Source: Guyanagaster necrorhizus
Taxonomy: Eukaryota; Basidiomycota; Agaricomycetes; Agaricales; Physalacriaceae
Direction of reading: 5' to 3'
Assembly: GCF_019112545.1 (NCBI RefSeq)
Contig: NW_025064905.1
Span: forward strand, 434,784 to 498,783
DNA: 64,000 nt
How positions within the stretch are numbered: position 1 is the stretch's first letter; every line of letters starts with the position of its first letter. The notes beneath the pieces are model-generated. The model worked only from the letters and a program-made list of their open reading frames with translations, did not search any database and was not told where the DNA came from. Shown in pieces: positions 36,008 through 46,218 of the stretch. Both the position numbers and the translations under genes were made by a program.

Positions 36008-38067
36008 TTACCCTCTCTTTAAAACCATCATCCCAATAGCTTTAGTTTGAGGATAAGTTGAAGATTCTTTGTGATAGATATGATAATCAGCAATAGCATT
36101 GTCAGCTACTATTTTTTTCTTATTTATCTACTGATTTGATTCTGGACCATACTTCTTCTATTTGACTAAATAGTCAGTAGTTGTGAAGGGACCTTGTCCA
36201 CAATATCTGTGTACCTTGCAGAGGCAGAAGTCAAGAATAGACTTGATCTTATATAATTCTTCCCTATTGACAAGGTCAGGTTTCAGCAGAGAGGGTTCTT
36301 TCTGATTGGAGAAGATGGGCAGCATATAAGGAGAGAGTAATATTTCATTAAAAACAGGATGGATTCTCCAACTGGTTGAGAGTTTGAGTTTGTAGATGAA
36401 GAGATCTGCTTTTATGGTAATCTTGAATGGACCCATTTGCTTGTCAGCAAGCTTTTGTTTTAGTCAGGGGAGATGAAGATTAGTGGTGTCCAGCTAAATC
36501 TTGTTGCCAACCTGATAGGTGACTGCTGGTTTTCTATGTTTGTCATACTGCACTTTCATCATAGCAGCTGCCTTTTCCAGGGCTTTATACATTTTATTGT
36601 AAATTTATGACATGCATTTGATGAAAGAGATGGAAGCAGAAGTATTAGTGGAGTGACACTCAGAAGTAGTGATCCTTAGATGATGACTGTAATTAATAAA
36701 GAACAGAGATTTTTCTGTTGCAGAGTAGACTCAATTGTTGTGTTGGAATGCTGCTAGCATGAGTCATTCCATCCAATCATCTTGGTGATGGTTGATGAAC
36801 ATTTGTAGATACTTTTTGATCTTCTGATTAACCTGCTCTGTTTGTCCATCAGTCTGAGGGTGATAGACTATGAAGGTGTTGCTTTTGATCTGTAGTAAGT
36901 GGTAGAGGTCTTTGAGAAATTTGAAGATGAATTGAGGCCTCCAGTCTGAGATGATAACCTGTGGCATACTATGCTTAACATAGATCTCATTCCATAATAT
37001 CTTTGCCCATCCTTCTGATGAGAGTTCCATTGTATAGGTGACAGAAATGATTTTTTTAAAAAAGTGATTTATGACAACTAAAATGACATCAAAGCTCTTG
37101 CATTCCAGTAGGCTAGTGATTATGTTGACTGAGATGTGGATCTATAATTTGATGAAGACTTTGTTTGAGTGTAAGAGAGCTGCTCTCATCTGTGTGCTAG
37201 ACTTAGTTCACTAGCATATCTCACACACCTTCACATACTTTTCTACATCTTTTTTTAAATTTTTGGCTACTAATATTCTCATAGTATCAACTCTTTGGTC
37301 TTTGCTATTTTTGAGTGCCCCACTATGATGTGATCATGTGAGCAGGCTATAATCTCCTCATGGAGTGCATGATTCCCAAAGATATAAATTCTTTTATTAT
37401 AGTATATGAGATCTCCTTTCTTTATCATTTCTCTGCTATGGTTGATTGATAGTGCAACCTTCTGGTCTCATAACTCTATCTATCTGGTTGTACTTTTAAT
37501 GTGCTCATGTGCTTCCTCCATTGGCATGATTATTGCCTTGAAGTGTTCTAGCTTCAGAAGCATGATCTTACCATTATTGTCCTTTCTCTAATCATGGTCT
37601 GCCTATCAGCTAAGTAAGTCTGTCTTTTTGTTCATGGTTTCTGCTTTGTAATGAAGCATGAACTAGTACTCAGCTAGCTTGGCAACCTGTTGTGTCTGCT
37701 GTTAGTTCAGTTTCTGAAGAAATTGGAAATATTTGAGATTCTAATAGTCTATTCAGATCTCAAATTCCTGAAGCATGCTCATGAGCTAGTGTCACCATTT
37801 TGCCAATGTGAGCATGATGGTGAGTAATTCTTTGTTATAGATCTCATAGTTTCATTCTATTATGGTGAGAATCTTGGATAAGAATGTGACTGATTGCTAC
37901 TTGCTCTTCTGTTCTTGAGAGAGAATAGCATTAATAGCTCACTTACTAGAATCTGCCTCTATACAGAATCACCTTCATTCTATCAGTATTGCTAATACCA
38001 TATTCTTCACTAATTGTTTCTTTAGTTGCTCAAATATGTCCTTTTATGCAACTCCTCAGGCCTATAG
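36008..38067 (-). pseudogene. degenerate chromovirus F, 3' part of pol (RNase H, integrase, chromodomain)
   Basis: Minus-strand remnants align with pol of elements A and B. At 36158-36436: MGPFKITIKADLFIYKLKLS, WRIHPVFNEILLSPY and a decayed chromodomain (FTTTDYLVK). At 36764-37030, the integrase core: ELSSEGWAKILWNEIYVKHS, MPQVIISDWRPQFIFKF, YHPQTDGQTEQVNQKIKKYL. Further upstream (to about 38,060) are pieces of RNase H. There is almost no CpG and many stops. The 5' half is missing or cut by the next LTR. Confidence 0.65.
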
Positions 38068-38526
38068 TGTTAAGCCCAAGTTGTATATGATCAGAACATA
38101 TGATAAACTGATACTGTATAGAGTTTGTACAGTCACATCAGAGTTCACTATATATGTCTGTTGACCAAATACTTTAAGGCCAGTAAACAGTTGGCTTGAG
38201 ATGAAGTGGTAGAGGAATAAACTTTAGCTTGAAGCTGGAGATATACAGTGAGAGCTATATTACTTATATACTGTTTATCTGTAAGATAAATATATCTCTA
38301 CTATTTGTGTGTTTCTATATTACTATGCTTATTGTCCTTGAGTATTGTGACTACCTACAAAAGAGTATTGTTTATTGTCAAGGGGCATTGTCATTGTTAG
38401 AGGACAATGGCAGACTCAGCCTATTATGATGACTAAGCCTGTCTTATAGTTCTAAGTGCTGATCTAAGTGCTCTGACTAAGTATAAATAGAGGTTAATCA
38501 AGAAAGAAAAAGGAAAAATCACAACA
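38068..38526 (-). repeat. LTR of degenerate minus-strand chromovirus G
   Basis: Plus-strand ends TGTTAAGCCC ... CACAACA give the TG/CA borders of an inverted copy. The family R start is present on minus as AGCTTCAAGCTAAAG. The next bases on the high-coordinate side, TTACCTCTCCCTTAAG, are the reverse of the polypurine tract, so this is the 3' LTR of a minus-strand element. 459 bp, the same length as the LTR of element C. Confidence 0.65.
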
Positions 38527-39290
38527 TTACCTCTCCCTTAAGACTATCATTCTGATGAATCAATTAAGAGAGAATTCATAGTCCCAGATGGTGTTGTTGG
38601 TATTCATATGATATTTATTGACCCATTGGTTAGATTCAGAGCTATAACCCTTCCAACTAACCAAGTAATCAACTGTTATTTGTGATCCTCTCCCTCATAT
38701 GCATACTTTGCAGAGTTTATAGTTAAGAACTTGATCAACTTTGTAATGTTCCTTATCATTGATCAGTTCAGAATCAGGTGAAGGCAGATGTTCTTAGTTT
38801 GGGAATGCAGATGCAATATAAGGGATGAGCAAGATTTTATTGAATACATTGTGAATTTTTCATGTGATAGAGAGGCAAAGTTTGTATGCAGATGCATCAA
38901 TTTTATTGAGAATCAGAAATGATCTGATGCATTTGTCAGCAAGCTTTTGTTTGGGATGTGGGAGATGAAGGTTAGTTGTATTGAGCTAAACCTTGTTATT
39001 GATGGAGTAATTATGAGCAAGGGTGTGATGCTTGTCATAATATTTCTTCATGGAGTTTGCTGCCTTTTCAAGGATAACATGAGTCTTGTCATATATTTTG
39101 GACATGGTTTGAGTGAATTTGGAGAAGGCAGGTGTAGTGGTATAGAGTTATTCAGTATGAAAAACATTAAAGTGACAGCCATAGTTGATGAAGAAAAGAG
39201 TCTTTCTGATTGCTGAGTGTGTTGTGGAATGACACAAGTATCTGATGTCAATCTTATATAAGCATAGACAGTTTTGTTCTGAGTCAATGG
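38527..39290 (-). pseudogene. degenerate chromovirus G, C-terminal pol remnant
   Basis: Minus-strand traces of the chromodomain end and of the integrase C-terminal region next to the LTR at 38068-38526. The plus-strand open frame at 38947-39216 is only its antisense shadow. Heavily decayed; the right border with the copia-type remnant is uncertain. Confidence 0.4.
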
Positions 39291-39483
39291 TCAACTGCCT
39301 TTAAGCAATTGACCATCATACTCAGTCTGACTGTTATTCACTGCACACAATAACCTGCCTGCAACAGGTTATGAACTCCATGTTTTAAGGCCTATTTTAT
39401 CTTTTTCATCTTTGCATCTTGCTTGTGCTCTGCTATCTCTCCATCAGTCACTTCACTACTGAAATGATATCACCACATACATC

Positions 39484-40266
39484 ATGCCATCCTTTGATAC
39501 AATCAAAAAGGGCTTCGACAATCTAAATACCTCTAATTATAGTGAGTGGAAAGAAAACATGTCAGCCCTACTCAAAACTCACTATGAGTACCTTATCACC
39601 ATTGGTTATGACCCTGAACCAGAGTTTGCAGACTCTGAAAAGCCAACATACCAGGAGAAGAAGGACTGGAAGGACTGGAAGGAGACTCAGATGTCAGCTG
39701 CTGGTACAATCTACCTCTGCCTTGATAAATCCCAGAAGGCTCATATCAAGGGCTGTCTTGATGACCCAGAGAGGATGTGAGACACACTAAAGGCATACTA
39801 TCAGCAAAAAAAACCAGCAACTTGATTTATAGCCTATGACAGCTTCTTTAATCTCAAAAAGGAGACAGAAGAGTCACTGCCAGATCTTGCCAGTTGGGGC
39901 ACTCAAATCATGAGTTGTATCTGTGCTCTGTGCTCTGCTCATTTTGGCCTTCAGCAGTTAGAAAAAGAGCTTCTCATTATGGCCCTGATTAGTGCACTCC
40001 TCCAGCCTGAATTTGAAAACTTTATCACATCACTATTCCTTCTCTCTGATAAGCTCACTCTTGAAGGACTTCACACTGCATTTCATAATGAAGAAAACAA
40101 TCAAAAGCTGTGTGCTGGTGATCCAGCAGTCTCTGTTGCTCTTAAAGCCACACCTTTCCATTCAGCCATAAATCTAGCTACTAATGCCACTGCAAAATGT
40201 GGATGGTGCCTTCATAAGAATCATGCAGAGGAAGAGTGTATAACCAAGAAGCTCTCACTTAAATAG
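39484..40266 (+). pseudogene. copia-type retrotransposon gag remnant (element D)
   Basis: The frame from ATG 39484 reads FDNLNTSNYSEWKENMSALL and later YLCLDKSQKAHIKG, the usual N-terminal pattern of Ty1/copia Gag. A TGA interrupts it at 39778-39780. Continuing open sequence has a zinc-knuckle-like CGWCLHKNHAEEEC at about 40,198-40,240. AT-rich and almost free of CpG. It lacks an intact pol. Confidence 0.6.
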
Positions 40267-42140
40267 GACTGTGAACATGCTGCCGACCATGCTGCTAGAA
40301 AGCATCATCACAAGGGGGCTGGAAAGAAGGATTCAGAATCTGCTAACTCTGCTGAGACAAAAGAGGAGACTGCTAGCCAAGCAAGTACTGATTTATCATC
40401 ATCTGCTGTGTCTCATTGGAATACCAATGATATGCCCTCTCTATGTTCAGGCATGTAAAATTGTGAAAATTGCAAATACATGGACTGCATTCCAGTCCAG
40501 TAAGCATGTAACAGAAAATAGGACTAGAGCACACAGAAACCTAGCTATCATAATGCTAAACTGAAGTAACAATAAGCAGAGTGCATGGTCTAGTAACAGA
40601 CTAATACCTGAGGGTTTAGGCTGCATGTGAGGTCTCAGCACTTGGTCCTAAATGTGCTAATACTATTATGAGAGAATATGCTAAAAATAAAAAGACTATG
40701 ATCAAAATATGATCAGCAATTCTGATCACATTGATCAAAGATGCATAGCCATTGATGCACTGATGGGATATGCTTTAGAACAGAGAACTGAGACCCAAAG
40801 AAAGGTATCTGAGTAAATGGGTATTGAACAGAGAAATAGAATGATGACAACAAAGTAATAAGTAGAGGAATATTACCCCAGGAATAGATAGCATGCATAC
40901 TTATGGTGCCTTAGTGTGCATAACACAGTAAGGGACTCCACATCATACTGAGAAATGGCACCTTTGGGTGAGTCAGATAGAATGACTAGCTGGACATAGA
41001 GAAGCAGAATATAGCCATTGTGGCTGACTCCTGGCATGAGAGATAACCCTGAGGGTCTGGAACAGTTTATCACTGTCAGAGATGTCACCAGGAAAATAAG
41101 AAAGCAAGCAGACCTGGCAAGACCAGCTAGCCGATGTCAGCTAGTAAAGAAACAGCAGGCATAGTTCTTGCCTGAAAGAGAATAAGTGTGATGACTGTGA
41201 TATGCATGTGAATAATATCTGCAGAATCTGGCATAGAGTCCTATGCTTTGAAGATACCATAGTAGGATTGTATTAGTAAGTATCCTAGTAGAGTATTTAA
41301 ATATGGTATTGTATGAGTGGAGCACAAGTTTTTGACCTCCACAGTTGCAGTGTATTGGGCACAGAAAGCTTTGCACTCTAAGCTCTGGGTTTGTGTTAGT
41401 AACTTCAGGTGAGAGAATAAACATATTATTGAACATCCTTGAGAGAGCTGTAAGAACTAAGTAAGACATCAAAGCTTGTGAAGGATCTAAGCCCAGTTTG
41501 ATAAGAGGTTTTAGATTGCACTCTAACCTGAGAATAAGAGAGTGGTGTCTGAAGGGCATCATTTTGAGTTTTTGAGGTATTTGTGATGCACAGCACTACA
41601 GGTGGCAGAGATTCAAACCATTTGGTCTGCCAGATGGGGTTTTATTGTGTTTTGTGTCTTTGAATTGCATAGATTTGAATCCTGTAGATCTATGATCACT
41701 TTAGAAACTTGTAAACAGAGATCTGTGCTCTTTGGCACTTGTAGACATGTTTGTAATTGGTTTCTGCTCAGAGCATGAAGCTTTGAGTCATGTATTGTGT
41801 GTGTTAAGGATTTTGAGTTGATCTGAGCTGTGCTTAGGACCTTTTAGAGAGTTTTGTGAGTGTTTCAATATATTGTATTGAGCTGCAGTACTCTTTGCTT
41901 TGAGGTCCAGCAACACCAGTTGCCACCTCTTGTTCTGATAAAATGAAAAGCTTTGAGACTTAAAGAGACCTCAGACTGTTGTAAGCATGCTATTACTATT
42001 CATGCACTATGATCTCATTGAAGAGGACAATTATATTTGTTGATTGCTACTTTTATCACATTATAATCCTCTCATGAACTAAGAGTTTTATGTGTGTGTT
42101 GGTGTGAGTATGGTCAGTGGATAATGCTCTGCTGTATCCA
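40267..42140. other. unassigned AT-rich, CpG-poor repeat sequence
   Basis: About 1.9 kb between the copia gag and protease remnants. Open frames on both strands are short and I recognise no domain. A further decayed insertion inside element D is likely but its ends could not be placed. Confidence 0.35.
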
Positions 42141-42503
42141 TTTTCACATTGCACATGCTCAGATCCTCTTCACTGATACAGGCACTTCTCATCATATGAT
42201 CCTTCACCAACAATGGTTCTGACTCTATGCTCCATATATTGTTTCTATTCATCTTGCAGACAATTCAGTCATCTATTCAGCAGGGATTGAGTCAGTAGTA
42301 CTGGAGCCAGAGATTCAGAGGGAGAAAGGCTCAGTGGTGAAACTTCTTGACACACTACATGTATCAGCATTGAAAAGTAATCTTTTATCACCTTATCATC
42401 TCACATGGGAAAAGGGATTCAAGATCTCAATTGTTAGATCAGATGTCACTTTCAGTCAGGGTAAAAAGGTTTGATTCACTGCAACTATAAATGAGAGCAA
42501 TAT
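42141..42503 (+). pseudogene. copia-type protease remnant (element D)
   Basis: The plus-strand reading with stops gives an aspartic protease pattern: TDTGTSHHMI, then LADNSVIYSAGIESVVLE and LHVSALKSNLLSPYHLTW, which is the copia order (DTG/DSGASxHM, ADN, GxGSV, LLSVxxL). It ends where the LTR of chromovirus C begins at 42504. Confidence 0.55.
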
Positions 42504-42962
42504 TGTTATGATTTTTTCATTCTATTCATTGATTAACTCTTATTTATGCTTAATCAGAGTGCCAATGCTAGCACTTAAGACTATAGGATAAAGCTTAGTC
42601 ATCACAACTAGGTCAAGTCAATCATTATCTTCCAATGCAACAATATTGCCTGATGACACACAATCAGCTTTTTATATAAAGTAGTGATGCTTAAGGACAA
42701 TAGGCACAAAAGACAGAACAATACACAATAGGCATTAGTATAATTAGCACACACTTGTATAGTATTTAAGAAGGCTTGCTCTCACTGGAAACCTCAGCTT
42801 TAAGCTAAAGTTTATTCTACCTCATTCTATACTCAAGCTAGTTTTCAAGGTCTTATGACACATTGATCAGATTATGCATCAGTAAACTCAGTCAATCATC
42901 TGAAGTGCAAGGTGACTTCTGTTTATCATGTGTATCTGTTCACATGACATTTGAGTCTAACA
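42504..42962 (+). repeat. 5' LTR of chromovirus C (oldest plus-strand layer)
   Basis: TGTTATGATT ... GTCTAACA, 459 bp. TATA-like TATTTAAG at 42763 and an inferred R start AGCTTTAAGCTAA at 42796-42808, 33 bp later. The primer-binding site TTAGCTTAAAGCT lies at 42964-42976 and is exactly complementary to that R start. CpG is absent or nearly so. Confidence 0.75.
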
Positions 42963-42976
42963 ATTAGCTTAAAGCT

Positions 42977-44003
42977 TCCTCTTTTCTTTTCTCACACATT
43001 ATAGTGTGGAGAAAACTGAATGCCTTCAATTAACATATCAGACCCAAACTTTGACTGAGAGTTCTTCGAACTCCTCACATCTATTGTTGGTACCTTACTA
43101 GGATTGTTGGTGATCATCCAGCTATGCTGGGGATACCATTCAATTACTGCTTAGGCTATCAGATATTACAATGAATTTCAACACATCCAACAAATTCTAT
43201 GCAATATAACTCTGAACCTTCCTCTCTATGACATCTCTGAATTCTAATGAACATCTCACCAGCCTCTGACAAGCCTCTTATCTGGAGCCAGGCCTAGTGG
43301 CATGAATCAAGGGGATATTCCACAAGAAGAAAGACACAGATACCCTCCTAAACCAAATAGAAACAGTGACTCTGGCCTCATAGGATTCAGAAACCCTTAG
43401 GTACAAATCTTTGTCCCCAACTATAAAGATGAGAACCTTTCAGAAGACTTCTTTCAGCAGTCTCCCTTCTCTGACTATTCTTAAACCTCTTGAACCCCTA
43501 GGATTGGTAACCATGCCAGAGATTCCCTCAGTTCCACTTGGATGGCTGCAAGGTTCTGATATGTGACACCTAGAGGCCAGTCTCACAGTTCCTCCACCAC
43601 TCTCTCAGTCAGAACCAGTGGTGAAATAGGGCAGGCATCTTCAGAGCAGCTCAATAATAAGTGACAGTACAGAAAAAACAGAAATAAAATTATACACTAA
43701 CTTTTCTCTGCTTGAGACCTTAACATTCCCTTCAATTACAATAATGTACTATGGCAGGAGGAGCAAAGACAGTGAGATGCACTACAGCCAGTTCACAGTG
43801 AGCTTGAGGAGTGCCTCATTGAAAGAGGCAGGCAAAGGAGAGAAGCAGGAGCAGCTGCTGAGTATGATCATCAGTATCAGAAGGAGCAGCAAGCTATTGA
43901 AAGGACTTGACTAGTGTGGATTAACATCTCCAACTGGTATGGACTCTGGCCTGAGGTCACATCTATACTTGTGCCAGTCTGTACTGACTAATTTCTCTTC
44001 ACC
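42977..44003 (+). pseudogene. chromovirus C leader and ORF1 remnant, left of insertion B
   Basis: Decayed copy of the ORF1 seen in A and B. The hydrophobic N-terminus is still readable (FFELLTSIVGTLLGLLVII), followed by stops. Downstream patches match A at 44870-45000 and about 45,550. The sequence stops at the target duplication CTGAT (44004-44008) where element B entered, and resumes at 60,181. Confidence 0.6.
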
Positions 44004-44008
44004 CTGAT

Positions 44009-44135
44009 TGTTACGATTCTTCACCTTTCCCCTATTTTATTTTCTTTGACACCCCTATTTATGCTTAGTCAGAAGGCACAAGACCCTGGGAAGCTTAGTC
44101 AGCACAACTAAGCCGCCCATCAGGTTAAAACAACA
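44009..44135 (+). repeat. 5' LTR of element B, first part
   Basis: 127 bp starting TGTTACGATTCTTCACC; matches 59737-59863 of the 3' LTR. Interrupted after CAACA by element A and resuming at 52212. Confidence 0.9.
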
Positions 44136-44559
44136 TGTTACAATTTTTCCTTAAAGCTTGCTGTTAACCCCTATTTATGCTTAGTCAGGGCGCGGTGGGA
44201 AGAGATTGGTCAGCACAAGGGACTTATTCTCTATACATACACAACAACGCTTGATGACACATAGCCGCCCTTTTATATACAACAACGGTGCTCAAGGACA
44301 ATGGGCACTATGGACACAAGTCGATACAATAAGTAGTAGTATTTTTAACATCACACGAACAGTATTTAAGGCTCGTAGCTCTCACTGGAGAAACCCAGCT
44401 TCGAGCTAAAGTTTATACACACCATTCTACCTCAAGTCTATATCTGACCTTGAGTCACACCGCACGGATATACATATAGTGGACTCAGGTGATTCCTCGA
44501 AGTGCGAAGGAACACCTGTTTATCACGTGTATCAGTTCACATGACGCTTGGGCATAACA
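44136..44559 (+). repeat. 5' LTR of element A
   Basis: 424 bp. TATA-like TATTTAA at 44363-44369; inferred transcript start at AGCTTCGAGCTAA (44397-44409). It contains a CACGTG palindrome at 44524-44529. Ends GGCATAACA. Confidence 0.93.
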
Positions 44560-44560
44560 A

Positions 44561-44573
44561 TTAGCTCGAAGCT
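44561..44573 (+). other. self-complementary primer-binding site of element A
   Basis: TTAGCTCGAAGCT begins one base after the LTR and is the exact reverse complement of 44397-44409 in the LTR. This places it as a Tf1-type self-primer, in which the 5' end of the element's RNA folds back to prime minus-strand DNA. No tRNA primer match was seen. Confidence 0.8.
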
Positions 44574-44615
44574 TCCTTCTTCCCTTTCTCAAGCCCAATT
44601 GTGCTGAGAAACCGA

Positions 44616-46187
44616 ATGACTCCAGCTACAACCCACACCCTAAACCATGACTTCTTCGAACTAATAGCTTCTATCATCGGAATGCTACTTAGCCTTTTGG
44701 CCATCATCACTTGTTGCCGAGGGCGACAATCAATCACCGCTTGGATTGTCAGGCACTACCAAGCATTCCAACAAATCCAGCACATCCTCCGAAATGTAAC
44801 CCTGGACCTCCCTTTCCATGACATCCCCCCCTCCGCCAGAACGACCTTCCAGCCGGAGGAGTTTCCCGTACCAGAAGCCGGGCATAGCCGCCAGGATACA
44901 GGGAGCCCTTAAGAAGAAGAAAGACACCGATACCCTCCTCGACGACCTGACAGCAGAAACCGGGACTATAACCTCACAGGGTTCCGAAACCCGTGGACCA
45001 CGACGGTCCTCCAGGTCGCCCAGGAGGTCCCCCACAATCTCCCTCCAGTCACCAGTAACCCTTCCACCACCTCTCGCACCCCAGGGATTGGAAACCATGC
45101 TTGGGACTCCCATGATGCCTCTCGGGTGGCTTCGAGAACCAGGACTTCCCCCAACCTGCTCCGAGACCCCCTCTACGAGCCCACTGAGCCGAACTCCGAC
45201 TCCAGCAGGTCCATCAGCAGGCTGGGGGTCGAGAACCCCCATGGCAGGACCATACACCTCGACTACGCCAACGTCGAAATTGCCATCTCGGCGGCCGGAG
45301 ACCCATACCGACACCTCCACGTCGGAAGTGAGCCAGAAGTCGGGACTGCCAGTCAGAGAGGGAGAATTGCAAGAGACAGGATCATCCGGAGGGTATTCCC
45401 GGACTGGGACCTTACTGTCCCATTTGATTATGACAGCGCACTACGACAGCAGCAGCAGGCCCAGCAGCGTAGAGCAGAGGAAGAACAAGCCCAAGAAGAG
45501 CTCGCCGAGTACACACAGGAACAGGCCCAGCGGGAGTACGAGGAAGCCGAGTACGACCGACAAGGGCGAGCAAGAAGGAGACGAGAAGAAGCAGAGAGGA
45601 TGGGCTCCGCCTCCCCCGCAGGATATGGGCTCCAGTCCTCAGGGTCTGGGTCCCCCTTTAGAGAGCCACACTCTGACGAGGATCCCTGGACCGGACCAGG
45701 AAGCCCCATCACCAGAAGCGAAGCCGAGAGGAGGGGAAGAAGACCTTCCCCCCCAGACCTACAGTACCCCAGCAGAACAGACACCATCGCATCCGACGCC
45801 GACTCTGTACTCGACGCCTATGGGCTCCGAGTACCCGACAACGCCCATGTCTCCGACCTCACCCTCTGACGATTCCTCGGAAGTCGGGTCGCCCACCAGT
45901 TCCTTCTTCCGGAGTTCTACAGAAACTTCGGCCTCTATAGTGAAGAACTGGAGAGAGCAAGAACGGTGGGCGGAACAAGGTACTATGGAGTCCCACCCGT
46001 ACCGGTCCAGCGAACCGACGAGGACGGTGCGGGACCCAGTAACACCGGGGGGCTCCCCGACGACGCTGCGACTCAAGCCCCTCGCCTCCGCCCAGCTCGC
46101 AGGTTCCCTCCTAGGGGAGGACAGCGGGGACAGCGGGGACAACGAGGACAACGGGGACAGCGGGGAGGACGAGGAAGGGCCCTTTGA
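44616..46187 (+). pseudogene. element A ORF1: hydrophobic N-terminus, upstream of gag
   Basis: First ATG after the primer-binding site. The frame reads DFFELIASIIGMLLSLLAII (one hydrophobic helix), then VRHYQAFQQIQHILRN. TAA at 44910-44912 and TGA at 45867-45869 interrupt it. The rest stays open: RLGVENPHGRTIHLDYANVE, AISAAGDPYRHLHVGSEPE, RRVFPDWDLTVPFDYDSAL, a Gln/Glu/Arg-rich segment, then DAYGLRVPDNAHVSD, with a final RG-rich tail. Element B has the same frame with matching protein and mostly third-position changes, so this was a real coding frame of about 500 residues. Function unknown; I know of no standard gypsy gene here. The gag frame overlaps it and is open too. Confidence 0.65.
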
Positions 46188-46218
46188 CCCCCGACACTTT
46201 ATGACATACGCAAGATAG

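Noticed and set aside
41137..41562. 141-codon minus-strand open frame in the CpG-poor block
   Set aside because: Cys/Tyr/His-rich translation with no domain; open frames of this length are expected in stop-poor antisense of decayed repeats.
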